From: Hyperoodon ampullatus
Taxonomy: Eukaryota > Chordata > Mammalia > Artiodactyla > Ziphiidae
Assembly (NCBI GenBank): GCA_949752795.1
Contig: OX457058.1
Span: 36,086,587-36,150,586 of the forward strand
Reading direction: 5' to 3'
Length of the DNA: 64,000 nt
Both the position numbers and the translations under genes were made by a program. Below the pieces are notes generated by a model, which was not told where the DNA came from, made no database searches, and was given only the letters and a program-made list of their open reading frames with translations. Positions 35,501 to 41,840 of this stretch are shown one piece after another (positions within the stretch are counted from its first letter, which is position 1; the number at the start of each line of letters is the position of its first letter).

Positions 35501-37131
35501 TCAGGAGCATAGAGGTGATAATTAAAGCTGTGAATATGAGTGAGATCACCCTGGGAGAGAGATGGGTGGGAAGATAAGAAGGTCAAAGACCTTTCTTGAG
35601 GAAAACCTGCCTTCTTCAGGAGAAGAAGGAGGGGAGGGAAAGGAGAAGGAACAGTGAGAGGTGGGAGGAGAACCACGACAGATGAGGAGGTTGAAGAGTG
35701 CCTTGGATGGTCTGCAGGCCAAGATGACCAAAGACCTTCAGATCCAGCAGATAGGAAGCTGCTGCTAACATCAGAGAGAGCGGGTCATTGCAAAAGGGGG
35801 GCAGAGGCCAATTGCAATGGGTTGAGGGAGACCAGGGCTTGGGGAAATGGAGTCTTCTTTGGAGGACCTTGGCGGTCATTGGGGAGGGAGACACAGCACT
35901 AGCATGATGATGTATCTTGTTTCTAGAGAGGACTTCTTAGGAACGAGGAGACTTGATATGGAGAGACTAAAGGTACAGGGACAAGAAAATGTCACTAGTT
36001 AGGAGCGGAGGGTATGAAAGCGACAGGAGAGGGATGTCTGTTCTCAAAAGGAGGAGAAGAATGGCGGAAGTAGGAGAAGGAGGAGAGAGAGGCTGAGGAG
36101 AAGGTGGGCAGGAGGGCAGACGGAGGAGCTCGCGTGGCTGGGTAGAGCGTGTGAGTGGAGAGGAGAGGTCAGACCCGTAGAGTGAGGGTTTCTTGGGATG
36201 CTGTGAGTGCCTGGGGATGCGACGAGTCCTGGACAGGTTTGGAGCTGTTGCCACATGTGAAATTAGGGGTCCACCTGTGAGGGCTGCATGTGACAACTGG
36301 ACTCTGGCCAGTCGGGTGAGGACCAGCAGCAGCCACCAGTGATCTCTTTGTGAGGACTCGGCCTCCAGGAGCTGGGAGAGAGTTGCACTTGGGTTGGAGG
36401 GCCAGCCAGGAAAGACTGAAAGGTGGAGGAAACCTCTAAGTACTGACTGGCCACCAAGTCCACTGGCCACTCCCAAGGGGCTGGTGGCCCAGATGTCTGA
36501 CAGTGGGGAAGCACCCAGTCAGTTTCTGCTCAGCAGTATGGATAGAGCCCTGGGTGGGGTGGGAGGCTGACCAAGGCTCCCTGAGGGAGGGCCAGGTCCG
36601 AGAGGGACGTAGCCCCTCCTCAAGACTGGTGAGGGAGATTCAGACCTGCCCCGCCTGAGTAGAACCTGGTGAGGGTGCTCAGTGGGCAGACCCAGCGGTA
36701 CCCACCGTGGCCTTTGCCCTCATCATAACCTCTGCCCCCAGGAAAGCTGACGGGCATGAATGAGATCACAGAGAAGCTCACGCTGCCAGACACCTGTCGG
36801 AGTGACCACGTTGTGGTGCAGAAAGTGACTGCCACTGCCAACCTGGGTCGTGTCCCTTGTGGGACATCTGATGAGTATAGGTACTGACCACCAGCAGGGG
36901 GACGAGATGGGCTCTCGGTCCTGATTTGAAGGAGGGGCCCCTGCCTCAGGGTTGAGCTCATTCCTCTACCCCCACCTCAGGTTTGCAGGGAGGACGCTGA
37001 CCAGCGGGAGCCTGGTCCTGCTGACCCTGGACGCCCAGCCCACTGGAGCTGCCCAGCTGACAGTCAACAGTGAGAAGATGGTGATCGGTACCATGCTGGT
37101 GAAGGACGTGGTACAGGCTCTGACCCAGTGA
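5315..37131 (+). CDS. AP3B2: AP3B2, AP-3 adaptor complex subunit beta-2 (beta3B); 27 coding exons including one cassette
   Basis: This is the large beta subunit of the heterotetrameric AP-3 coat, in its neuronal form. With delta, mu3B and sigma3 it sorts membrane cargo from endosomes to synaptic vesicles and lysosome-related organelles. Conceptual splicing of 26 GT-AG exons gives 1085 residues (human about 1082), and each exon junction preserves frame. The N-terminal adaptin trunk of HEAT-like helices spans about residues 35-590 (for example [20 protein letters not shown] and the [15 protein letters not shown] segment). An acidic, serine-rich hinge covers about 658-800 and includes [17 protein letters not shown] and long S/E runs. 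The C-terminal appendage, about 815-1085, ends [11 protein letters not shown]. The start is the only ATG in frame with [13 protein letters not shown] in the CpG island (gccgccccATG). The serine-rich hinge, absent from AP-1/AP-2 beta, is characteristic of AP-3 beta. The beta3B sequence rather than the ubiquitous beta3A identifies the paralogue. I see no frameshift or premature stop. Confidence 0.97.
5483..5503 (+). promoter_or_regulatory. RE1/NRSE-like element in AP3B2 intron 1
   Basis: The 21 bases match a canonical RE1 (REST/NRSF site) at 18 positions by my hand alignment. The right half is fully preserved (accatggacagcgcc) and the three mismatches fall in the left half. It lies 56 bp downstream of exon 1 inside the CpG island. 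REST represses neuronal genes in non-neuronal cells, and AP3B2 is neuron-specific, so position and identity agree. Binding is inferred. Confidence 0.7.
7245..7425 (-). repeat. Old L1 3'-end remnant, reverse orientation
   Basis: The stretch 'aattttaaacatacagaaaagttgagtgaat' followed by 'ctagattcaaccattgatgacattctgcc' and 'atttgtagacatcatg' matches the reverse complement of the 3' UTR of old mammalian L1 (L1M class) as I remember it. It is strongly diverged. Confidence 0.6.
8282..8863 (+). other. Orphan open frame of 193 codons in AP3B2 intron 1
   Basis: One frame stays open for 193 codons in GC-rich sequence, with an internal ATG at 8482 ([12 protein letters not shown]). It includes a proline/tryptophan-rich patch ([17 protein letters not shown]) followed by Glu- and Gln-rich sequence. 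I recognise no domain, signal peptide or membrane segment. It might be an alternative first exon, a lineage-specific transcript or a chance frame in high-GC DNA. It has no recognised splice partner. Confidence 0.2.
8961..9035 (+). repeat. 20-bp minisatellite, about 3.7 copies
   Basis: The unit agtaaaatatttgagggtgg repeats at exactly 20-bp spacing. The first three copies are identical in sequence and the last ends after agtaaaatatttga. Identity between copies suggests recent expansion and probable length polymorphism. Confidence 0.95.
9905..10410 (+). repeat. GT-rich low-complexity tract (about 500 bp)
   Basis: The + strand is dominated by interrupted (tgtg)n with G-runs, for example ggggtggggggag near 9988. 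It is a degenerate dinucleotide/minisatellite tract with strong strand asymmetry. Long open frames on both strands are by-products of this composition. Confidence 0.85.
10647..11123 (-). mobile_element. 5'-truncated L1 with exact 20-bp TSD
   Basis: The element starts at the left with the T-run (its poly-A tail) and runs through L1 3'-UTR sequence to 'atggctgagtagta', where it is truncated. The flanks ttcctgaatggaggagtttt at 10627-10646 and 11124-11143 are identical over 20 bp. An internal (TA)n run lies at about 10721-10752. It is a lineage-specific retrotransposition into intron 1. Confidence 0.92.
11450..11665 (-). mobile_element. CHR-type SINE ('gcggtac' form), 13-bp TSD
   Basis: T-rich tail, then gcggtacgcgggcctctcac, then tRNA head revcomp ending cagggaagccc. 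The target-site duplication cgcacactgcttt is exact at 11437-11449 and 11666-11678. This SINE form is characteristic of cetacean genomes. Confidence 0.93.
12193..12574 (-). mobile_element. Solo LTR, MaLR-like, reverse orientation
   Basis: This is a 382-bp element. Read on the minus strand it starts TGTATTTGTTTGCTAGGGC and runs to ...GAATTCAGCCCATAATA-like sequence. It is flanked by the 5-bp duplication gttgc (12188-12192 and 12575-12579). It belongs to the same family as the copy at 13527-13963. LTR length and 5-bp TSD fit ERVL-MaLR. I do not assert a subfamily. Confidence 0.75.
13527..13963 (+). mobile_element. Solo LTR, MaLR-like, TG...CA ends and 5-bp TSD
   Basis: The 437-bp element begins TGTGTTAGTTTCCCAGGGC and ends CAGCCCATAGCA. 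The 5-bp duplication ctggc flanks it at 13522-13526 and 13964-13968. No internal retroviral gene is present. It ends 178 bp before exon 2. Confidence 0.8.
14142..14217 (+). CDS. AP3B2: AP3B2 exon 2 (residues 38-63)
   Basis: Acceptor ccaccag, then the last base of an Arg codon, then [20 protein letters not shown] and KRIVA. The donor is GTGAGG. It begins the adaptin N-terminal trunk. Confidence 0.97.
14355..14429 (+). CDS. AP3B2: AP3B2 exon 3 (residues 64-88)
   Basis: 25 whole codons, [20 protein letters not shown] then CKNIE. Acceptor caccacccag, donor GTGAGC. The intron between exons 2 and 3 is only 137 bp. Confidence 0.97.
14723..14818 (+). CDS. AP3B2: AP3B2 exon 4 (residues 89-120)
   Basis: 32 codons starting [20 protein letters not shown], the strongly conserved adaptin helix pair, and ending STFQRGLK. 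Acceptor ccccccccag, donor GTCAGA. Confidence 0.97.
15600..15918 (+). mobile_element. CHR-type SINE (long form), sense
   Basis: Head gggacttccctggtggcgca, long body with cacaactactgagccc motifs, and tail taattaattaatttaaaaaa. The short duplication cagtggagg flanks it (15591-15599, 15919-15927). Confidence 0.92.
16423..16535 (+). mobile_element. Short tRNA-head SINE, sense
   Basis: ggacttccctggtggtccag through atggccaaaaag. The flanks aagtcaaaacca (16411-16422) and aagtccaaacca (16536-16547) differ at one base, so the insertion is somewhat older. Confidence 0.9.
16725..16938 (+). repeat. hAT-like nonautonomous DNA transposon
   Basis: Starts cagtggtcagcaaacttttctg and ends with gtgtgccaacctttgctc. 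The ends are imperfect inverted copies of the 'ggttggcaaac' type found in mammalian Charlie-class elements. No family name is asserted. Confidence 0.6.
17015..17557 (-). repeat. L1 3' fragment, reverse orientation
   Basis: Begins with a T-run and attgaagtatagttgattta, the same start as the L1 at 10647. It continues through ggttctccatagtggctgta and catttatttgttgtcttttt, typical of the L1 3' UTR. A SINE is inserted at its right end (TSD from 17558). Confidence 0.85.
17570..17785 (-). mobile_element. CHR-type SINE ('gcggtac' form), 12-bp TSD
   Basis: Long T-run followed by gcggtacgtgggcttctcac and the reverse tRNA head. The duplication tacagctttttt flanks it (17558-17569, 17786-17797). Confidence 0.9.
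17841..18042 (-). mobile_element. CHR-type SINE ('gcggtac' form), exact 17-bp TSD
   Basis: Same family and orientation as its neighbour, 56 bp away. The duplication ccatcgccataattttt is exact at 17824-17840 and 18043-18059, so the two are independent insertions and not a local duplication. Confidence 0.93.
19411..19766 (-). mobile_element. CHR-type SINE (long form), reverse
   Basis: Body ggctgcgttgggtcttcgtt through the reverse head ccaccagggaagccc. The duplication cacacctattctct occurs at about 19397 and again at 19767. It lies about 460 bp before exon 5. Confidence 0.9.
20228..20388 (+). CDS. AP3B2: AP3B2 exon 5 (residues 121-174)
   Basis: [20 protein letters not shown] then [20 protein letters not shown] through AAHAIPKLY. 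Acceptor gctcttag, donor AG|GTATAC, splitting a Ser codon with exon 6. It is a core adaptin trunk segment. Confidence 0.97.
20655..20721 (+). CDS. AP3B2: AP3B2 exon 6 (residues 174-196)
   Basis: Completes the split Ser, then [20 protein letters not shown] and TT. Acceptor tctctcag, donor ACG|GTGCGT. Confidence 0.97.
20822..21004 (+). CDS. AP3B2: AP3B2 exon 7 (residues 197-257)
   Basis: 61 codons, [20 protein letters not shown] through [20 protein letters not shown] to SPTQN. The [13 protein letters not shown] block is a signature of the adaptin beta trunk. Donor GTGAGT. Confidence 0.97.
21113..21396 (+). CDS. AP3B2: AP3B2 exon 8 (residues 258-352)
   Basis: The longest coding exon. It carries an acidic insert ([20 protein letters not shown]) that differs from the human EETAAAAAPS-type stretch but appears equal in length, then [20 protein letters not shown] and a conserved helical run. 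Donor AG|GTGCGC. Confidence 0.96.
21654..21708 (+). CDS. AP3B2: AP3B2 exon 9 (residues 352-370)
   Basis: Completes a Ser codon, then [18 protein letters not shown]. Acceptor ctccacag, donor GTGAGC. Confidence 0.97.
22064..22135 (+). CDS. AP3B2: AP3B2 exon 10 (residues 371-394)
   Basis: [20 protein letters not shown] then KILK. Acceptor ctcgtgccag, donor GTGAGT. Confidence 0.97.
22370..22470 (-). repeat. MIR-like fragment, reverse
   Basis: Contains cattatctctattttataaa followed by gacttagggaggtgaggtaact, which matches the reverse complement of the MIR 3' half. Confidence 0.6.
22492..22620 (+). mobile_element. Short tRNA-head SINE, sense, 16-bp TSD
   Basis: tgggacttccttggcggtcc through an A18-type tail. 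The duplication aattcatactttcccc is exact at 22476-22491 and 22621-22636. Confidence 0.94.
22790..23360 (+). repeat. Degenerate ancient interspersed repeat
   Basis: The layout is gagcacctattgtgtatctc, then ggtacaacagaacaaacc, then cttgtggagcttacagtctc, then gcatatgcaaaggccaacagg, and last accatggaaaggatcttgg. This order is common in old mammalian repeats. A related copy lies near 6040-6500. Family not assigned. Confidence 0.5.
23563..23625 (+). CDS. AP3B2: AP3B2 exon 11 (residues 395-415)
   Basis: [20 protein letters not shown] then Q. Acceptor ctctgcag, donor GTACGG. Confidence 0.97.
23977..24109 (+). CDS. AP3B2: AP3B2 exon 12 (residues 416-460)
   Basis: [20 protein letters not shown] through [11 protein letters not shown] plus one base. 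Acceptor tccacag, donor G|GTCAGT. Confidence 0.97.
24388..24497 (+). CDS. AP3B2: AP3B2 exon 13 (residues 460-496)
   Basis: Completes Glu, then [20 protein letters not shown] through LAKLTDNIQ. Acceptor cctacag, donor GTCAGG. Confidence 0.97.
25115..25291 (+). CDS. AP3B2: AP3B2 exon 14 (residues 497-555)
   Basis: [20 protein letters not shown] through [20 protein letters not shown] to TNSKQ. The WLIGEYCE motif is a hallmark of adaptin beta chains. Donor GTACAG. Confidence 0.97.
25398..25527 (-). mobile_element. Severely truncated L1 tail, exact 13-bp TSD
   Basis: About 130 bp of the L1 3' end in reverse orientation (gcagtatagttgatttacaa), flanked by agcacctctttct at 25385-25397 and 25528-25540. 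It shows a very short reverse-transcription product. Confidence 0.88.
26107..26306 (-). repeat. hAT-like MITE copy
   Basis: Begins caggggttggcaaactactg and ends agcttgccaaccctt, with aaaattttattgggacgcag inside. It belongs to the same family as the copies at 16725 and 35018. Confidence 0.6.
27490..27680 (+). repeat. MIR SINE fragment
   Basis: cttaacctgggaaaagtcac, then gattctcctctgtaaatggg, then gcacctagcacagtatttga, then aaggcattccataaatggtg, in MIR order. Confidence 0.75.
28313..28430 (+). mobile_element. Short tRNA-head SINE, sense, 10-bp TSD
   Basis: tggacttccctggcggtcca to ggcatggctcaaaaaagt. The duplication atctggttca lies at 28303-28312 and 28431-28440. It ends only 58 bp after its own duplication from exon 15, so it sits close to the acceptor region. 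Confidence 0.9.
28499..28685 (+). CDS. AP3B2: AP3B2 exon 15 (residues 556-618)
   Basis: [20 protein letters not shown] then [20 protein letters not shown] through [12 protein letters not shown] plus one base. The YDIRDRARF motif is shared by adaptin beta chains and ends the trunk. Donor G|GTGGGA. Confidence 0.97.
29076..29275 (+). mobile_element. CHR-type SINE, sense
   Basis: gggacttccctggtgatcca, then tRNA-related body, then ccaaaaaaccaaaacataaa and caataaagactttattggtc, the typical tail of this SINE. The AATAAA in the tail is repeat-derived and is not an AP3B2 poly(A) signal. Confidence 0.88.
29276..30189 (+). other. AP3B2: Rest of AP3B2 intron 15
   Basis: Unique-looking, pyrimidine-rich towards exon 16. 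I see no named element. Confidence 0.6.
30190..30308 (+). CDS. AP3B2: AP3B2 exon 16 (residues 618-657)
   Basis: Completes Asp, then [20 protein letters not shown] through [16 protein letters not shown]. Acceptor tgtccccag, donor GTCAGC. It links the trunk to the acidic hinge. Confidence 0.97.
30410..30466 (+). CDS. AP3B2: AP3B2 exon 17, 57-nt in-frame cassette
   Basis: Flanked by a pyrimidine-rich acceptor (ccccccacgcag) and GTCCCC. It encodes [19 protein letters not shown] in the phase set by exons 16 and 18, both phase 0 at this junction. Skipping gives 1085 residues and inclusion 1104. The 19-residue difference equals that between the human 1082 and 1101 isoforms as I recall them. The donor (gtcccc) is weak, consistent with regulated use. 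Confidence 0.85.
30786..30894 (+). CDS. AP3B2: AP3B2 exon 18 (residues 658-694)
   Basis: [20 protein letters not shown] then [16 protein letters not shown] plus one base. It is a basic-then-acidic start to the hinge. Donor G|GTGAGG. Confidence 0.97.
31271..31394 (+). CDS. AP3B2: AP3B2 exon 19 (residues 694-735)
   Basis: [20 protein letters not shown] then [20 protein letters not shown]. It is nearly all Ser/Glu/Asp, low-complexity hinge rich in casein-kinase-type S-x-x-E sites. Donor AG|GTAAGA. Confidence 0.96.
31769..31952 (+). CDS. AP3B2: AP3B2 exon 20 (residues 735-796)
   Basis: [20 protein letters not shown], then a serine run and [18 protein letters not shown]. The final codons contain an A8 run (31943-31950) directly before the donor (ACA|GTGAGC). 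Human has a WSRKT-like sequence here. Confidence 0.94.
32096..32156 (+). CDS. AP3B2: AP3B2 exon 21 (residues 797-817)
   Basis: [20 protein letters not shown] plus one base. LLDLED is a clathrin-box-like acidic motif (L-L-D-L-E). Donor T|GTGAGT. Confidence 0.96.
32485..32591 (+). CDS. AP3B2: AP3B2 exon 22 (residues 817-852)
   Basis: [20 protein letters not shown] then [16 protein letters not shown]. It starts the linker to the C-terminal appendage. Donor GTGAGT. Confidence 0.96.
32790..33018 (+). CDS. AP3B2: AP3B2 exon 23 (residues 853-929)
   Basis: [20 protein letters not shown], then [20 protein letters not shown] and the appendage strand set to SIQEFPEI. It is the first half of the AP-3 beta appendage. 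Donor G|GTGCGG. Confidence 0.97.
33434..33518 (+). CDS. AP3B2: AP3B2 exon 24 (residues 929-957)
   Basis: [20 protein letters not shown] then TQAANFQL and a Cys codon split with exon 25. Acceptor ctgctgcag, donor TG|GTATGT. Confidence 0.97.
33586..33802 (+). mobile_element. CHR-type SINE ('gcggtac' form), sense, 14-bp TSD
   Basis: Head ggcttccctggtggcgcagt, tail tgtaccgcaaacaaataaaa. The duplication aaaataaactggag is exact at 33572-33585 and 33803-33816. It lies only 67 bp after exon 24. Confidence 0.93.
33999..34096 (+). CDS. AP3B2: AP3B2 exon 25 (residues 957-990)
   Basis: Completes Cys, then [20 protein letters not shown] and [12 protein letters not shown] plus one base. Donor G|GTGAGT. 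Confidence 0.97.
34735..34880 (+). repeat. MIR SINE fragment
   Basis: gagtcctggctttaagttct, then gaacctgccacttgcttggt, then tgtgaccttggactaaattc, in MIR order. Confidence 0.7.
35018..35340 (+). repeat. hAT-like DNA transposon copy (longer form)
   Basis: Begins caggggttggctacctttt and ends ctgtaatttgccaagcccctg. The two ends are imperfect inverted copies. attccaataaaattctattt is internal. It belongs to the same family as the copies at 16725 and 26107. Confidence 0.65.
36742..36880 (+). CDS. AP3B2: AP3B2 exon 26 (residues 990-1036)
   Basis: Completes Gly, then [20 protein letters not shown] then [20 protein letters not shown] to SDEY. Acceptor gcccccag, donor AG|GTACTG. Confidence 0.97.
36981..37131 (+). 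CDS. AP3B2: AP3B2 exon 27, terminal coding exon (residues 1036-1085)
   Basis: Completes Arg, then [20 protein letters not shown] through [20 protein letters not shown] and Q, then TGA at 37129-37131. The C-terminus matches the human beta3B ending closely. Confidence 0.97.
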
Positions 37132-37415
37132 CCCTAAGTGCTGTGACCTCTTTGACCGTCACTTGTCCCTCCCTCATGACATCTAGGCTGTTAGCCTCTC
37201 TCTCTCTTTCTTTCTCTCTCTCATATCAGACTCCTCATTCCAGATAGCATCCGGGGGTCCTCTCTCTGGTCATGACCAGGCTCCCTCCCAATTCTCCTCC
37301 CCATGGGTTCCTTAGTGACCTGTGCAGAGGGAGATGGCAGGGCTCCATTCAGTCCTCCCAGCTTTGTGTAGCTATTTATGTGGCAAAATCTCAATAAAGT
37401 GTCTTCTCCCTAGAT
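37132..37415 (+). other. AP3B2: AP3B2 3' UTR
   Basis: A short untranslated region of about 280 nt. It contains a C/T-only tract (about 37196-37221, tctctctctctttctttctc type) that could bind polypyrimidine-tract proteins. I see no obvious AU-rich elements. Confidence 0.75.
37393..37398 (+). terminator. AP3B2: AATAAA poly(A) signal of AP3B2
   Basis: Canonical hexamer 262 bp after the stop codon, in ctcaataaagtgtcttctcc. Cleavage is expected about 15-20 bp downstream. A G-rich tract follows at 37453-37474 (G5, G6, G6 runs) and may pause polymerase. Confidence 0.88.
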
Positions 37416-37896
37416 GCTGGCTCACTTTTCCTTTCTTCTGGGTTCTGCCTAAGGGGGTTGCGGGGGGCGGGGGGAGAGCTCCTAAGAGTGACTGTATTTG
37501 ACCCTTGTGAATGATCACCACTGACCTTCTAGGGGAGGCTGTGACTGATTCTAAGAGGTGACTCTGGTTGGACCCCCAAGATGACCATCTTCAAGTCTCC
37601 AGGCATCTCTGTGTAAGAGACATCTGATCGGGGATGGGGAGGTCAAGCTGGAAGAACTCCCTGGTCATTTTTCATGAGCCTCTGCAAAGATGCCTCTTCG
37701 ACATCTGGCAGTCCCTTTTGGTTCCCCTCATGGGCCCTTGGGAAGGAGAACTCATAATGTGGGGAATTTCCAAACGTAGGTGCAAGGTTCAAAATATGTC
37801 AACTACATCTAGATATGGGGCCTAGAGCCCCACCTAGCTGGGGAGATGACCCACCTGGTCATCTTGACGAAGGAAGAACAGGAGATGTAGACCCGT

Positions 37897-38058
37897 GCTT
37901 CTCAAACTGCCGTTCATCAGATCACCTGGGGGTTTGTTATGCAGATTCAGATGGGTAGGTATGAGGTGGGGCCTGAGATTCTGCATTTCTAACAAGATGT
38001 CAGCAACTGATACTGTTGCTCCATGGACACACTTGAGTGGTGAGGATGTAGAGCCTCC
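37897..38058 (+). repeat. MER5A-like hAT MITE
   Basis: gcttctcaaactgccgttca, then cagatcacctgggggtttgt, then tgagattctgcatttctaac, in the order of MER5A. Confidence 0.75.
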
Positions 38059-38883
38059 ACACCTGGGACAAGCCTTCTAGGGGTGGCAGTGAGGGTCAGG
38101 GCCCCTCCCTGATACCTTTCCTGGTGAGGAAAGAGGCTGAGCAGCAGTGGTTCCTAAAGGTGTAAAAGGTGTTCCATTAGCATGTGTTGTGCCAAAAGAA
38201 AAAAGAAAAGTTTGTAATCATGTAAATTCAGGAACCGTGGATGGGCGTACAGGAAGTTTATTTCCCACAGGCCTTCTCAGAGCCTTTATTATGTTAATGT
38301 GCATTGTGAGCCCCCCACCCCCACCCCACCACTCCTTCTAAGAAGGGCTACAGCTCACAGTGTTACCCCTACTTGGTTTTGACCTTGGGATGCCTTTGTC
38401 CCAGGACACCTTGATGGACTGTTACAGGATGCACACTCCAGTGATAGTTTGAGACGTGGTGCCTCAGCCCTGATCCTCCGTAACCAAGACTCTAGTTCCT
38501 TGACCACACCTCCCCACAGCCCTGTCACTGAGCAAGTCTGTTTAGAGAAAGACAGGGTGAAGCAGCTGTGGCCCTCAGGGAAGGAGAACAAAGGCAGTAC
38601 CAGGGGACAGCCCTGCCTCCGACTCCGGGGACTTGCTGGGCTCCGTGGCACCAGACAGCAGCTGGGGCCGCTGCTTCACTGAGAGCCTTGGGGCCCTAAA
38701 GTCTCCCTGGGATCACTGTTTTTGTCGCTGCAGGTTCTGAGATGGGACTGATCCACCAGTCATGGGTCACTCGAACGGTGGACTTGTTCTCACTTGTGTC
38801 TCTGAACCAGCACTGCCTGCAACAGAAGAAAGAAGGTGGGAGCGATTTTCTAAGAAATTAGAACAAGGACCATCAGAGAATTC

Positions 38884-39233
38884 TTTTTTAAAAAAAATGT
38901 ATTTAGTTTTGGCTGTGTTGGGTCTTAGTTGCTGCGCACGGGCTTTCTCTAGTGGCGGCGAGTGGGGGCTACTCTTCGTTGTGGTGCGTGGGCTTCTCAT
39001 TGCAGTGGCTTCCCTTGTTGCGGAGCACGGGCTCTAGGCGCGCGAGCTTCAGCAGTTGTGGCGTGCAGGCTAATCAGTTGTGGCTCCCAGGCTCTAGAGC
39101 GCAGGCTCAGTAGTTGTGGCACACGGGCTTAGTTGCTCCGTGGCATGTGGGAACTTCCCGGACCAGGGCTCGAACCTGTGTCTCCTGCTTTGGCAGGCAG
39201 ATTCTTAACCACTGTGCCACGAGGGAAATCCGT
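38884..39233 (-). mobile_element. CHR-type SINE (long form), reverse, 13-bp TSD
   Basis: A-rich tail, then ggctgtgttgggtcttagtt, ending with a diverged reverse head (cacgagggaaatccg). The duplication catcagagaattc is exact at 38871-38883 and 39234-39246. Confidence 0.92.
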
Positions 39234-41689
39234 CATCAGAGAATTCCTTACCAACCTGGACTTTTCAGCAAAGGCCCCAGAGTGGATTCTGTAGGAACCA
39301 GAAGTATATATGGCATTGAACTCTAACATCCCCCAAGGAGCTTACAGCCCAGATTCCCAGAACCTCTTGGAAAGGGCACCAGGATCTCCAACCCTGAGTG
39401 AGAGTCCAGAGCACGGGAACCTTAGTCACAGCCCTGTATTGGTTTCTCTGGAACGTGTCCCAGGCTGTGGGGTTAGCAATAACAACCCTTCTTAAGAAAA
39501 TCATTCTTGTGCGTGAGATTGTCTCAGGGGAGAGGCAGGAGGCAGGAGAGCGAGGTGTAAGCAGGGAGAGTCCGAGTCAGCAGCTGGTCAGGAGAAGGAG
39601 CCCAGCTGGGAAGGCTGGGACTGCGGAAGCAGGCAGAAGTAGCAATCTTCAACCCAGGACGGGGAAGGGACCCCATTCTCTTCTAGGGAATGGTCTGCGG
39701 GGAGAAAACCTCAGTCAAAGGGCAAGGGAGAGTAGCTGCCCCCGCCTCAGCCCAGCCCAGCCCATATCTTCCTGGACTCTAGGTCCATGGCCGAACCTTC
39801 CACAGCCCTGCCACGTCGGCATCCCTGAGTGAGTCTCTGCAGGGATAAGACAGGGCCTGCCCGGGACACACTGGTGGAAACAGATCAGACATACAGGACC
39901 TGAGGGGGACCTCACTTCTCTCCAGAACATTGTTCTTTCCAACCCATATCATAGCCTGTATTTTCTCACTGATCCAAGTCTCTGCCACTGTGGTCACAGG
40001 CCTCCTGGATCTTAATGTGTCCCATGAGGAGCATTGAGGGGCAACCATGGAGCTGTGGGATTCATGTGGGGCCCAGGACCTCAGAGCAGACTAGGAAGGG
40101 CTCTTAGGGCTCTGCTGGTGCACAGGGAGGGTTCGGGGGAGGGGGCCAGAAATGGACAGAAGCACAGGGACTGGCACTGAGGCAGAATGTGCCCCTGGCA
40201 AGGGTCAGATAGAGCATTAGTGAGGACCCAGGAGGTCCAAGTGTGGTCTGAGCTTGACCACAGACCTTGACAGGTCAGAGGACAATGAACACAGAGAGGG
40301 GCTGAGAACGGGAGCCCAGTCCAGGATGGTGTCAAGGTGGTGCTCCAGCAAATGGCTAAAAGGAATGGCTTCAGTTTTTGGCCAGGTTGCTGTAGCTGGC
40401 TAGCTGCAGTGACTGGGGAACAGATCCATCTAGGGATACTAAGGAAGCCACTACAAGGACCCCGAGTGGGGGGCATTAGCTGTGCCTGTGCCTGAACCCC
40501 CCAGCCTGTCAGCCCCAGGGCAAGCCCCTGGGCTAGTTCAATACCTTCTGCTGGGCATCTTGAAGGTCACCTCTCAGCATAGCCTGCAGATCAAAGGGAT
40601 GGGTGTTGGGTATGTAACTCGCTGTGACAGGATTTTCTCTAGCCTTACTGGGCAAAGAAGGAAAAATAGGAAAGTTCTGGACCCTCCCCCTGCCCCCCCA
40701 CCGAGGCCTGGCTCCTGGACAGCCAGGATCCTCACCACCAATTTCTTCCCTGCCTCCTCAGCACATTCACGTCCCTCTCGGTCACTCTTAATTCCTACCA
40801 TGGCTCCACATGCTGGGGGTAGGGGTACGGAAAGGCCTGCCTTAGGCCCCTCCTTCCTCATCAAGCATTTGAGCAGCCAACAAGTGCTGGGCACTGTGGT
40901 GGCAAAGAAGCTATGGGCTGATGACCAACCAGGACTGGGGTGTGAACCGTGGAGGGACTGCTCAGCCCAGTAGGTCCCGTCTCATTCCACCAGCCTGCAA
41001 CTGGCTGCAGAGCCTGCTGGATTGGGAAAGCCCCAGCTCAGGGGTGGGGCTGAGGGAGGGTGTGCATGGACCTGGGTCCTCAAGGAGGTGAGCTGGGTCT
41101 TCCGTCTATGATGGCCTGATCACTGTTGTCTCCCAGGGTCAAGAGAAAGATGGTGAACCAGTGCCTAAAAGGGTGAAGCCCAGGATGGGGTTTGGAGAAC
41201 AGGGGGTAAAGTGGGGCACATCCAAAGGAAAAGCAGTGAGCACCTTCTTGGGTCTTCTACTTGATGGTGCTGCCTGATCCCGTTGTCTCCTACCACACTG
41301 TCTCTCCCCCATCCCACTGACCTGTCCACTAAGAAAAAGCACTTAGGGCTGCACTGTTTGATCCTGACCATGAGGAACCAGCCCCCCATCCTGAATGCCC
41401 CATTACAGCTAAGGATGCTTTGGGATCACTGAGGCTTGGGACAGTGCTGAGGAAGGTAAGCAATGCTGGGGATTACTTCTTATCTGAATGCCACTTTCAC
41501 CCCGAACGTTACTTCTTATCTTGCTGCCAAGGACCCTCTAACTTTAGCCCCTTTTCAGATCTTCCGCCCATGAGTCCACCTGAGTGGAGCTTCCCAGTGG
41601 TGCCTGAAGAATAAAGGTTGCCAACAGCTCAGAAAAATTCTGTCTGGGATCTTCCCAGACACATATGTCCCTGTCTTTGGGACTGTTTT

Positions 41690-41840
41690 TTAAAAAAAAC
41701 TTTTAAGTGTACTATTCATACAGTAAATTGTACAAATCACAAGTGTGCAATCTGATGAGTTTTCATAGCCTGAACAACCCGTGTAAACAGCATCCAGGTC
41801 AAGAAACAGTGCAATAGCACACCTCCCTTGTACCTCCTTC
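41690..41840 (-). repeat. Old L1 3'-end remnant
   Basis: ttttaagtgtactattcata, then cagtaaattgtacaaatcac and cagcatccaggtcaagaaac resemble the reverse complement of an L1M 3' end. Confidence 0.5.

Larger units (their letters stand above)
34097..36741 (+). other. AP3B2: AP3B2 intron 25 (2.6 kb)
   Basis: Holds a MIR-like patch near 34490-34560, a MIR near 34735-34880 and a hAT-like element at about 35018-35340. The right part (about 35350-36700) is purine-rich with no named element and may be very old repeat. Confidence 0.75.
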
